64,000 nt of DNA from Paractinoplanes bogorensis (GTDB taxonomy: Bacteria > Actinomycetota > Actinomycetes > Mycobacteriales > Micromonosporaceae). Positions 45,863 through 53,937 of the stretch are shown here, piece by piece; position 1 is the first letter of the stretch; the number at the start of each line of letters is the position of its first letter. The notes under the pieces were generated by a model that was not told the DNA's origin, made no database searches, and saw only the letters and a list, made by a program, of their open reading frames with translations. The stretch lies in contig NZ_JAHKKG010000001.1 of assembly GCF_018829635.1 (NCBI RefSeq), positions 248,001 to 312,000 of the forward strand. Reading direction: 5' to 3'. Both the position numbers and the translations under genes were made by a program.

Positions 45863-47410
45863 GTGATTTCGACCGTTCACGACGTGGCCATCCTGGCCGA
45901 CTTCCGCTTCGCCGGGCCGGGTGTCGCGGCCGAGGTGCAGGCCCAGGCCGAAGCGGCTCTGACCACGGTGCTGGTGCACGTGCCGCGGGACCCGCGTGTG
46001 CTGCCCTTCGCCCCGCACATCCAGGCGATCCTGCGCGACGGCTCGGCCACCCTGGCCCGGGAGGACCAGATTGCTTCCGTACGCCTGCTGGTCGCCCGCG
46101 GCGCGGACCTGCTGGCCGCCGGACGGGCCCGGACCCGCGCCGAGCACATCGTCGTGGTGGCCGGCGAACCGCCGATCTGGTCCGAGGAGTACGACGACGT
46201 CGAGTGGGCCCCGGCCGACGACCGCGTGCGCGTCGCCATGCCGCTGCTCTGCAAGCTCACCGTGCAGAACTGGCACGAGATCGTCGACGCGGCCGCCACC
46301 TGGCACGACGACCCCGAACGCTTCCGCGCCCTGGAACGCACCTCGGGACACCAATCGCACCTCAGGCGTCTCGCCGGTTTCGGCATCCGCCCCCGGATCA
46401 GCGCCCCGGCCGTGCCCCGCGAGCCCGGCCCGACGCCGCCCGGCCCCACCCGCCGCGTGTTGCTGGCCGGCTCACCGGCCCGGCTCACCGCGATCGCCCG
46501 GCGGCTGCCCGGTGACCTGGCCGCGGTGATCGCCACCGACTCGTACGAGAGCCCGGGCGACGGCTTTCTGACCGAGCACATTCCCGCGTACGAGGAATTC
46601 GGCGCCCCGCGGGACGCCTGGAACCGGATGTTGCGCGACCGCCTGTCCCACCTCGTCGAGCTGCACCGCCCGGAGATCGTGGCGGTCGACGACCTGCCTC
46701 ATCCCGGCATCGTCGAGGCCGTGCGGGCGCACCCCGAGGTGCTGTGGGTGTGGGTGCGCCGGGCGATGTGGAAGCGTTCCCCGCTGAATACCGAGTGGCT
46801 CACCGAGGGCAAGGTGTTCGACCACGTGCTCGAGCCGGGCGAGTTCGCCGCGATGGCCGACGACGGCCCGACCGTGGCCGAGCGGGAGACCGCCCACCGC
46901 GTCGAGCCGATCACCCTGCTCGACGCGGGCGAACTGCTGGACGCCGCCGCGGCCCGGGCCGACCTCGGCCTGGACGACCGCCCGGCCGCGCTCGTCCGGC
47001 TGGATGACACCCGGATCGTCGAGCGGCTCGAGCGCCACGGTTTCCAGGTGGTCGTCCGCACGACGGCCGTGAGCCGCTACCTGCGGGCGTTCGACCTGGC
47101 GGTCAGCGCGGCCGACTACGACGCGTACCACGAGCAGTTGCGTTTCGGGATCCCGACCGTGTTCGTCCCGTCCGGCGATGATCCGCTCGACGATCAGGCC
47201 GCCCGGGCCCGGTTCGCCGACGCCAGCGGGGTCGCTCTGACCGTCTCCTCCGGTGACGACCTGGACCGGGCCCTCGACGCGATCGCCCGTCCTGAGAAGC
47301 GGGCCGCGCTGAGCCGCCGCTGCGAGGAACTGACCTTCAGCAACGGCGCCTCGGCCGCGGCGACCTGGCTGGGTGGGCTGGCCGCCCGGCACGACCGGAC
47401 CGGAGGCTGA
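45863..47410 (+). CDS. GT-B-fold glycosyltransferase-like protein (short paralogue)
   Basis: A 515-residue paralogue of 40299-41996: HDVAILADFRFAGPGVAAEV at the start, RRVLLAGSPARLTAIARRL in the middle, and LRFGIPTVFVPSGDDPLDDQ plus SNGASAAATWLGG at the end. Compared with the long paralogue it lacks about 60 residues containing the LEAMAAGVPVILGPRF donor-site-like stretch. The GTG at 45863 is preferred because GAGAGGGGG lies just upstream and the family N-terminus follows. The coiled-coil partner gene follows one base after the stop. Confidence 0.66.
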   Translation: MISTVHDVAILADFRFAGPGVAAEVQAQAEAALTTVLVHVPRDPRVLPFAPHIQAILRDGSATLAREDQIASVRLLVARGADLLAAGRARTRAEHIVVVAGEPPIWSEEYDDVEWAPADDRVRVAMPLLCKLTVQNWHEIVDAAATWHDDPERFRALERTSGHQSHLRRLAGFGIRPRISAPAVPREPGPTPPGPTRRVLLAGSPARLTAIARRLPGDLAAVIATDSYESPGDGFLTEHIPAYEEFGAPRDAWNRMLRDRLSHLVELHRPEIVAVDDLPHPGIVEAVRAHPEVLWVWVRRAMWKRSPLNTEWLTEGKVFDHVLEPGEFAAMADDGPTVAERETAHRVEPITLLDAGELLDAAAARADLGLDDRPAALVRLDDTRIVERLERHGFQVVVRTTAVSRYLRAFDLAVSAADYDAYHEQLRFGIPTVFVPSGDDPLDDQAARARFADASGVALTVSSGDDLDRALDAIARPEKRAALSRRCEELTFSNGASAAATWLGGLAARHDRTGG

Positions 47411-47411
47411 C

Positions 47412-48092
47412 ATGCCCGAGACCGCACTGGTGCCCGTCACGCGTGACCCCCTCGACTCCCAGCGGGCCCGCTGGGAACTGGCCGCGATGGCCGGCCGTCT
47501 CCGGATGCTGGAATCCCGCCTGGTCACCGAACGCCACCGCATCGACGAGCTGCAGCGCGAGCGTGACCGGGAGCGCCGCCGGGCCGACCGCCTGCGGCGC
47601 AGCGAGTCCTACCGGATCGGGGCGGCTCTGCTGGCCCTGCTCAAGAACCCGGTCCGGGCCACGCCCCGGCTGGCCCGCTCGGCGCTGCGCCGGTTGCGGC
47701 CCGCGCCCCGGACGACCCCCGCTCTGGCCCTGCCGGCCGGCCCGCCGATCGCGGCCGAGCCGACCCCGCCGGTGCACCTCTATGTGGTCATCGGTCTGGA
47801 GTTCGACGCGGTGCGGGAGTTCGTGCTGACGTTGCGTCAGCGCCTGCAGGTGTCACCCGACCACCGCCCGGTGGTGATGACCGACTGCTCGTCCTTCGGT
47901 CTGCTGCGCGACCTGGGCATCCTGATCGAATATCTGCCCGACCGGGCCACCTGGGAACGGCACCGCCCGGACCGGTCGTGGGAGGACGTGCTCTCCGAGC
48001 GCCTGTCCCGCCTCTATCGGGATCACGGCTCGGTCCGCACCATCATCATCGACCGGGCCGCACCGCCGACCCTGGCCGAACTGCTTCGTTGA
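47412..48092 (+). CDS. Coiled-coil partner protein of the GT-B gene, copy 2
   Basis: A 226-residue paralogue of 41986-42627: coiled coil (residues about 15-65, very Arg/Glu-rich), the motif RRSESYRIGAALLALLKNP, and an alpha/beta C-terminal domain with LYVVIGLEFDAVREFVLTL and LIEYLPDRATWERHRPD. Conservation of the last domain between copies suggests a defined fold, but I do not recognise it. The ATG at 47412 is one base after the GT-B stop. The 3' end overlaps the GGDEF-EAL gene by 47 bp tail-to-tail. Confidence 0.7.
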   Translation: MPETALVPVTRDPLDSQRARWELAAMAGRLRMLESRLVTERHRIDELQRERDRERRRADRLRRSESYRIGAALLALLKNPVRATPRLARSALRRLRPAPRTTPALALPAGPPIAAEPTPPVHLYVVIGLEFDAVREFVLTLRQRLQVSPDHRPVVMTDCSSFGLLRDLGILIEYLPDRATWERHRPDRSWEDVLSERLSRLYRDHGSVRTIIIDRAAPPTLAELLR

Positions 48093-50289
48093 CGGCGTCG
48101 AACTCCGGCTCCGGGGACGGCTTGCCGAAGTAGTAGCCCTGGGCCAGCCGGTAGCCCAGCCGGTGCAGCTCGGCCGCCTGCTCGGCCGTCTCGACCCCCT
48201 CGGCCACCGCCATCAGCCCCAGACCGTCACTCACCATGATCAGCGCGGTGGCGATGACCGCGTGCCGGCCGGCCATGGTGATGTTGTCGACGAACGACTT
48301 GTCGACCTTGAGGATGTCGACCGGCACGGTCTGCAGCAGCGTCAGCGACGAGTGCCCGGTGCCGAAGTCGTCCAGCGCGATCCGCACGCCGAGCGCGTGG
48401 ATCTCGTTGACGGCCTGCACGGTCCGCCCGCCGCCGAACACCGCCGTCTCGGTCACCTCGACCACCAGGCCCGCGGCGGGCAGCCCGCTCGACGCCAGCA
48501 CCGAGGCGACCAGCTCGGGAAAACGGGGCTCGGCCAGCTGCCGGGCCGACACGTTCACACTCATCCGCTGCGGAGCCTTTTCCCCGTACGCGTCCCGCCA
48601 GGCCACCGCCTGCGCGCACGACTCCCGCAGGATCCACTCGCCGAGCTCGACGATCAGGCCGTTCTGCTCGGCCACCGAAATGAACTCGGCCGGGCTCACG
48701 AACCCGCGTACGGGATGATCCCAGCGCACCAGGGCCTCGACCGACACGATCCGGCCCTCCGGCAGCGACACGATGGGCTGGTAGAACACCCGGAACTGGC
48801 CCTCGTCGAGCGCCGTCCGCATCTCGGCGCCGAGCCGGGCCTGCTCGCCCGCGTCCTGGTCCATCTGCGGCAGGTAGCGCAGATGCCCACGTTCGGTACT
48901 CGCCTTGGCCACGTACATGGCGACGTCGGCCCGGCGCAGCACCTCGTACGGGTCCTCGGTGCCCTCGTTGCCGGCCGAGCCCACGGCCGCGGTCATCAGC
49001 ATCTCGTGCCCGTCGACCTCGACCGGGCGGCGCAGCACGGCGAGCAGCCGCTCGATCGTCCCGTCCATCGCCGGTGGATCGGCGTTCCGCACGATGACCG
49101 CGAACTCGTCGCCGCCGAGCCGGGCCACCAGGTCGGCGTGCCGCACCGCCCCGGCCAGCCGGGCGCCGACCACAGCCAGCATGCGGTCGCCGGTGGCGTG
49201 CCCGAACCGGTCGTTGACGTCCTTGAACCGGTTGAGGTCGAGCAGGGCCAGCTGCACCTGTCCGCCGGCCATCGCCTCGCGCAGGCGCAGCTCGAACCGT
49301 CGCCGGTTGGGCAGCCCGGTCAGGTCGTCCCGCATGGCCAGGTCTTTGAGCTGCCGGGACTGCAGCTGCACGGTGGCCACGAAACCGGACAACCGGGCCA
49401 GCACCAGGGCGAACAGCAGGATCGACCCGGCCGCGACCGGCAGCCAGCTGACGTGCGCGGGCTCCCGCAGCCCCTGCAGGAGCAGCACCACCGGCACCGG
49501 CAGGGTGGAGACGCCGAGCAACATGAGCCGGGCCCGGCCGAACCGTTCCTGGGTCAGCTCGTCGGTCTCGATCGGCGTGGTCGGCGCGTAACGGGCCGCG
49601 CCGGGAATGCAGATGTACGCGAACAGGAACAACCCCAGCGACACGTCGGCGAGGAAGCTGTCCGGGGGCAGGAACGAATACCCGGCGTTGCCCAGCATCC
49701 CGGCCAGGCTGCACATGGTCAGCAGCCAGAGGGTGGGGGAGCGCCCGCCGACCCGCAGCACCATCGGCAGGGTCACCGCGATCTGCAGCAGGCCGGTGGT
49801 CGGGTAGGCCATCAGCACCAGGCGCACCAGTTCGGGCATGCCCGGCTCGTCGGCGATCGGCGCGATGACGAACACCCAGTAGACCAGGCCGACCCCGGTC
49901 ACGATCACCGCGAAATCCAGGAGGCCGGCCAGGCTGCGCTGCCGGGGCGGCCGGCTGAGGCCGAACAGGCCACCGATGAGCAGCGGGTACGCCCCCAGAT
50001 AGCAGGCATCGGCCCACGACGGGAACGGCAGCGCGTGCAGCACGGCCGCGTGATACAGGGTGATCAGGTCGCCGACGGCCCAGACGATCAGGCCGCCGAC
50101 CAGCACGTACCAGAGCCGGGCGTCGGCCGGTCGGCGGCGCCGGACGATGACCACGGCCAGGACCGACGTGACGAGGCTGGTCAGCGAGCCGAGCGCCGAG
50201 CGCTGGAGGTCGCCGGCCAGCAGCACGTAGACCAGGAACACGGCCGTGGCGGCCGCGGGCCAGCCCAGCCAACCGGTTCTGCCTCGCAC
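48046..50289 (-). CDS. Membrane GGDEF-EAL cyclic-di-GMP enzyme
   Basis: A 747-residue protein. About nine or ten hydrophobic segments fill residues 1-300. The GGDEF domain (about 310-480) has an intact RLGGDEFAVI with the inhibitory I-site RHAD five residues before it. The EAL domain (about 490-740) keeps VSVEALVRWDHP, NVSARQL, EVTE, LDDFGTGHSSL, KVDKSFV and AEGVET. Both synthase and phosphodiesterase activities look possible. GTG start at 50289 with a close GGGAGG. It is adjacent to the glycan locus; a link is inferred, not shown. Confidence 0.9.
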   Translation of the reverse strand: MRGRTGWLGWPAAATAVFLVYVLLAGDLQRSALGSLTSLVTSVLAVVIVRRRRPADARLWYVLVGGLIVWAVGDLITLYHAAVLHALPFPSWADACYLGAYPLLIGGLFGLSRPPRQRSLAGLLDFAVIVTGVGLVYWVFVIAPIADEPGMPELVRLVLMAYPTTGLLQIAVTLPMVLRVGGRSPTLWLLTMCSLAGMLGNAGYSFLPPDSFLADVSLGLFLFAYICIPGAARYAPTTPIETDELTQERFGRARLMLLGVSTLPVPVVLLLQGLREPAHVSWLPVAAGSILLFALVLARLSGFVATVQLQSRQLKDLAMRDDLTGLPNRRRFELRLREAMAGGQVQLALLDLNRFKDVNDRFGHATGDRMLAVVGARLAGAVRHADLVARLGGDEFAVIVRNADPPAMDGTIERLLAVLRRPVEVDGHEMLMTAAVGSAGNEGTEDPYEVLRRADVAMYVAKASTERGHLRYLPQMDQDAGEQARLGAEMRTALDEGQFRVFYQPIVSLPEGRIVSVEALVRWDHPVRGFVSPAEFISVAEQNGLIVELGEWILRESCAQAVAWRDAYGEKAPQRMSVNVSARQLAEPRFPELVASVLASSGLPAAGLVVEVTETAVFGGGRTVQAVNEIHALGVRIALDDFGTGHSSLTLLQTVPVDILKVDKSFVDNITMAGRHAVIATALIMVSDGLGLMAVAEGVETAEQAAELHRLGYRLAQGYYFGKPSPEPEFDAVNEAVRPGSAVRPGR

Positions 50290-50355
50290 ACCCTCCCGTT
50301 CGGCACCCTGCGCGAGCGGATGAGCGCTTGGTGCGCCGTTAGTGACGTTCTCGGG

Positions 50356-51576
50356 TCATCGTGTTTCTTTTCGCCATGGCAGCAGCGGGATACCGAGCAG
50401 CAGCACCACGGACAGGACGATCAGCGACGTACGGACGCTGGTCGCGGCGGCGAGCGCGCCCGCGACGGCGATGAAGACCGGCTGAACCGTCTTGTTGGTG
50501 ATCGACCACGCCAGTACCACCCGTGACGTGTGCGCGTCGTCGGTGGCGTTCATCCGGTAGGTGGCGAACAGCGGGTTGAACATGCCGGCGAAGAAGACCA
50601 GCAGAAACTCCGAGGCGGCGATCATGACGAGCCCGGTCGTCGACGCCGGCGCGAACGCGATGAGCCCCATCCACAGGTTGCGGCCGACCCCGGCGATCAG
50701 CAGGAGCCGATGCCCGCCGCCCAGCCGGCCGCTCAGCATCGACCCCAGGATCCCGGCCACCCCGGACAGGCCGCCGACCAGCCCGAACTGCCAGGCGGCG
50801 AAGCCCAGATCGCGCAACATCAGGACGGTCAGCAGCGGGGTGAGGGCCGTGATGCAGCCCCCGAAGATGATCGAGTTCCAGAACAGGGCGGCCAGCCCCC
50901 GATGCCGCAGGAGGTAACGCCATCCCGCGGTGATGTCACGCGCCCAGTGATGCTCCGCGGACCGCGCCGGCGGCTCCGGCTCCCTCGTCCGCAGCCGGCG
51001 CAGCAGAAGCGCCGAGACCAGGAAGCTGACCGCGTCGAAAGCCATCGTGACCGTGGCGCCCAGCCACGAGATGAGCACACCACCGGCCGGACCGCCTACC
51101 GAGTTCGCGGTCCACAGCGTCGTCTCGAACCGGCCGTTGGCCGCCGCCCGATGCTCGACCGGCACCAGGGTCCGCAACTGCGCGACCCCGGCCGAATCGA
51201 ACGCCAGACGAGCCACCATCTGCACGACGGCGACCAGGCACAACTGCCAGTAGCTGAGAACGCCCAGCAGCGCGGCCACAGGGATCGACACGATCACCAC
51301 GAACCGCATCAGATCCGCCGCCACCATCACCGGCAGCTTGCGGCGATGCTCGATCCACGGACCCATCGGCAGCGCCAGCAGAGCGCTCACGACGCCGGCC
51401 AGAACGTTCAGCAGCGAGACCCGGAAATCCGACACCCCGAGCACCAGCACCGCGACAATCGGCAGGGCCGAGTATCCGAGTGCGCTCCCGGCCTCGCTGG
51501 TCGCGAACGCGGCCCAGCGCCACCGGAAATCCCGCCGCCATCCCTCGTCGGTCACGCCCGTGAAGGCGGCACTCAT
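50356..51576 (-). CDS. MFS efflux-type transporter
   Basis: A 406-residue major-facilitator protein with about 12 membrane helices in two halves. The loop after helix 2 is LPMGPWIEHRRKLPVM, a version of the MFS motif A (G-x3-D-x-RR-R). It resembles the MFS_3/EntS-type exporters. Substrate unknown. The ATG at 51576 is taken; an in-frame GTG 57 bases upstream would start inside the conserved leader shared with the gene at 58983. It is divergent from the polyprenyl-phosphate glycosyltransferase. Confidence 0.8.
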   Translation of the reverse strand: MSAAFTGVTDEGWRRDFRWRWAAFATSEAGSALGYSALPIVAVLVLGVSDFRVSLLNVLAGVVSALLALPMGPWIEHRRKLPVMVAADLMRFVVIVSIPVAALLGVLSYWQLCLVAVVQMVARLAFDSAGVAQLRTLVPVEHRAAANGRFETTLWTANSVGGPAGGVLISWLGATVTMAFDAVSFLVSALLLRRLRTREPEPPARSAEHHWARDITAGWRYLLRHRGLAALFWNSIIFGGCITALTPLLTVLMLRDLGFAAWQFGLVGGLSGVAGILGSMLSGRLGGGHRLLLIAGVGRNLWMGLIAFAPASTTGLVMIAASEFLLVFFAGMFNPLFATYRMNATDDAHTSRVVLAWSITNKTVQPVFIAVAGALAAATSVRTSLIVLSVVLLLGIPLLPWRKETR

Positions 51577-51636
51577 CCAGTACGCACTTCCCCTCGTGTC
51601 AGTGCCGGGAAGTATGCCGCCCGAGTACGACACTTT
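51577..51636 (-). promoter_or_regulatory. Conserved 60-nt leader upstream of the MFS gene (copy A)
   Basis: Read on the minus strand this 60-nt stretch ends at the MFS ATG. It matches 58923-58982 at 48 of 60 positions, including an uninterrupted 31-nt block. CTTCCC can pair with GGGAAG, which contains the GGGG ribosome site, so it could fold into a site-masking hairpin. A CATACTT within it might instead be a promoter -10. Confidence 0.75.
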
Positions 51637-51670
51637 GTAACTTTTGCGCGCGTGTGGTCGTTGGGCGAGC

Positions 51671-52648
51671 GTGACCGTATCGAGCCCGTTGATCTCTGTG
51701 GTCGCGCCGATCTTCAATGAGGGTGCTGGGGTGGCCCGCTTCGTGCGGCGGCTCACCGAGGTTCTCACCGGGGCGGGACTCGCGTATGAGCTCGTGCTGG
51801 TCGATGACGGCTCGACCGACAACTCGTGGCAGCACGTCGTCGAGCAGGCGACGATGGACAAGCGGGTCCGTGGCCTGCAGCTGTCGCGTAACTTCGGCAA
51901 GGAAGCCGCCGTGCTGGCCGGGCTCGAGCATGCCGCGGGCGAGGCCGTGGTGGTCATCGACTCCGATCTGCAGCACCCGCCGGACGTGATTCCCGAGATG
52001 GTCCGGCGCTGGCGGGAAGGCGCTCAAGTTGTCGAGGCGGTCAAGCGCAACCGCACCGGGCAGGGGCTGATCGGGCGGCTCGGTGGGCGGCTGTTCAACC
52101 GGGCGTTCACCGGGCTGACCCAGGTGGATCTGGTCGACGCGACCGACTTCCGGCTGCTCGGGCGGCCCGCCCTGGAGGCGTTGCTGCGCCTGCCCGAGCA
52201 CTCCTCGTTCTTCCGCGGTACGAGCAGCTGGATCGGTTTCCGCCGCAGCACCATCGAGATCGACATCGACGAGCGCGAGGGCGGCCGTACGCGGTGGACG
52301 TTCCGCTCGCTGTTCCGGCTCGCGGTCAACGGGCTCACCTCGTTCACGTCGGCGCCGCTGCATCTGGTGACGATGGTCGGGCTGGCCTTCGCCGGGTTCG
52401 CCGTGCTGCTGGGGGCGCAGACGCTGATCCGGTGGATCGGCGGGGACTCGGTGGCCGGCTTCCCGACCGTGATCCTGCTGCTGCTCGTGATGGGCACGTT
52501 CCTGCTGCTCGGCCTGGGTGTGATCGGCGAGTATCTGGCGCGCATCCACGAGGAGGTCCGCGGCCGGCCGCGCTATCTCGTGCAGGAGACGGCGGACGGT
52601 TTCGCCGAGACGACCGTCCCCGAGCAGTGGGCCCGTGCGGAGCGCTGA
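51671..52648 (+). CDS. GT2 polyprenyl-phosphate glycosyltransferase (GtrB/dolichol-phosphate type)
   Basis: A 325-residue membrane-linked GT2 enzyme: ISVVAPIFNEGAGVARF, LVLVDDGSTDNSW, VVVIDSDLQHPPDVI (DxD), SRNFGKEAAVLAGL and two C-terminal helices (residues about 230-300). It transfers a sugar from a nucleotide donor to polyprenyl phosphate on the cytoplasmic side. The overlapping gtrA-type gene fits a GtrAB pair. GTG start at 51671, giving the direct family N-terminus; the frame extension upstream is not supported. Confidence 0.88.
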   Translation: MTVSSPLISVVAPIFNEGAGVARFVRRLTEVLTGAGLAYELVLVDDGSTDNSWQHVVEQATMDKRVRGLQLSRNFGKEAAVLAGLEHAAGEAVVVIDSDLQHPPDVIPEMVRRWREGAQVVEAVKRNRTGQGLIGRLGGRLFNRAFTGLTQVDLVDATDFRLLGRPALEALLRLPEHSSFFRGTSSWIGFRRSTIEIDIDEREGGRTRWTFRSLFRLAVNGLTSFTSAPLHLVTMVGLAFAGFAVLLGAQTLIRWIGGDSVAGFPTVILLLLVMGTFLLLGLGVIGEYLARIHEEVRGRPRYLVQETADGFAETTVPEQWARAER

Positions 52649-52997
52649 ACTGGTCAGATACGCGATCAGCGGCGGCGCCAGCGCACTCACCCACCTCGGC
52701 GTCGGGTTGCTGCTGGCCGAGGGGCTGGACGTCCGGCCCGCGGTCGCGTCGAGTGTCGGATTCGTGGCGAGCATTCTCATTTCGTACGGGCTGCAAAGGA
52801 CCTGGGTCTTCGGCTCGACGACCGGCCACCTGCGCACGGGCCCGCGCTTCCTGGCCGTCACGGCGGTCGCCGGAGCACTCAACGCCGCGATCATGACGCT
52901 CGACGGCCCCTACGTGCTGGTGCAGGGCGTGGCGCTGGTCGTGATCCCGGTGGTCAACTACGCGCTGAACTCGCACTGGACCTTCCGCGTGCCTTGA
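52635..52997 (+). CDS. GtrA-family flippase-like membrane protein
   Basis: A 120-residue protein with four membrane helices and the GtrA pattern: RYAISGGASALTHLGVGLLL, FVASILISYGLQRTWVF and VNYALNSHWTFRV. GtrA proteins are thought to flip the polyprenyl-linked sugar made by the neighbouring GT2. The GTG at 52635 overlaps the GT2 stop by 14 bp, so the pair is translationally coupled. Confidence 0.88.
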   Translation: MRSAELVRYAISGGASALTHLGVGLLLAEGLDVRPAVASSVGFVASILISYGLQRTWVFGSTTGHLRTGPRFLAVTAVAGALNAAIMTLDGPYVLVQGVALVVIPVVNYALNSHWTFRVP

Positions 52998-53009
52998 TGT
53001 CATGGTCGT

Positions 53010-53897
53010 GTGGTGGAGCTCACGGTCCAGGACACCAACGGCATCCTCCGGCTGCCCTGGGTCCACCCCGACCGCACCAGCCGCGGCCTGGGCTGGGAGC
53101 AGCTCTACGTGTCGACGCAGAGTGAGCAGCCGTATCAGGCCAGTTTCGGCGGGGCGCCCAGCCACCTGGTGATCCTGCACCTCAACGGGCCGGTCACGGT
53201 GCGTCGCGGGCATCTGGGGCTGACCAGTTCACGGACGGTGCCGCCGGGCGGGCTGTTCGTGCACCCGGCCGGCAAGGAGCTGACCGTCGAGCTCGGCGGC
53301 GCGCTCGACACCGTGCACGCCTATCTGACCGACGAGCTGCTGAGCGCGGCCTGCGACGACGAGCCGGTCGAACTGGCCGAGGAACTGGGCACGGTCGACC
53401 CGCTGGTCGAGCAGCTGATGCTGACCCTCGACGGGGTGATGCGCGACTGGGAACCGTCGGCCCGCACCTATGTGGATCATCTCGGGTACGCGCTCGCGGC
53501 CCAGCTGGCCCGGCAGCACAGTGTGGGCGGGCGGCCCGTCGCTCCGGCGGTGCACGGCGGGCGGGGCGGGCTGACCGAGCGGCAATTCCGGCGCGTACGG
53601 GAAATGGTCGAGGAAAGGCTCGGTGAGTCGCTGCCGCTGCGCGAGATGGCGGCCGTGACCGGGCTGAGCGTGAGCCAGTTCGGGCGGCAGTTCAAGGCGC
53701 GCACCGGACTGTCACCGCATCAATATCTGATCCAGCGCCGGGTCGACGCGGCCGGCCGGTTGCTGCGCGGCACGTCGATGCCGATCGCCGAGGTGGCCCA
53801 GCGCTGCGGCTTCTCGCATCAGGAACATCTGACCCGGGTGCTGCGGGCGCACCTGGGCACGACGCCGGCCGCGATGCGCGTTTCGTGCAGCGCGTAG
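53010..53897 (+). CDS. AraC-family transcriptional regulator
   Basis: A 295-residue regulator. The N-terminal part (residues 1-170) is a cupin-like ligand domain. Residues about 190-290 form the AraC double helix-turn-helix (VEERLGESLPLREMAAVTGL, QFGRQFKARTGLSPHQYL, IAEVAQRCGFSHQEHLTRVL). The GTG at 53010 follows gtrA by 12 bp. The aromatic-degradation genes start 40 bp downstream, so it probably controls them, perhaps with resorcinol or hydroxyquinol as effector (inference). Confidence 0.87.
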   Translation: MVELTVQDTNGILRLPWVHPDRTSRGLGWEQLYVSTQSEQPYQASFGGAPSHLVILHLNGPVTVRRGHLGLTSSRTVPPGGLFVHPAGKELTVELGGALDTVHAYLTDELLSAACDDEPVELAEELGTVDPLVEQLMLTLDGVMRDWEPSARTYVDHLGYALAAQLARQHSVGGRPVAPAVHGGRGGLTERQFRRVREMVEERLGESLPLREMAAVTGLSVSQFGRQFKARTGLSPHQYLIQRRVDAAGRLLRGTSMPIAEVAQRCGFSHQEHLTRVLRAHLGTTPAAMRVSCSA

Positions 53898-53937
53898 ATG
53901 CAGGAAGCTGAACGCCGGCCGCGCGGACACTGGGCCG

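Noticed and set aside
51577..51633. A shared N-terminal peptide (VSYxxGILPGTDTRG) for the MFS protein and the 58983 protein
   Set aside because: The frame is open from a GTG in both leaders, but there is no ribosome site before it. The proteins are unrelated, and wobble positions are identical while amino-acid-changing differences exist, so a nucleic-acid element is more likely.
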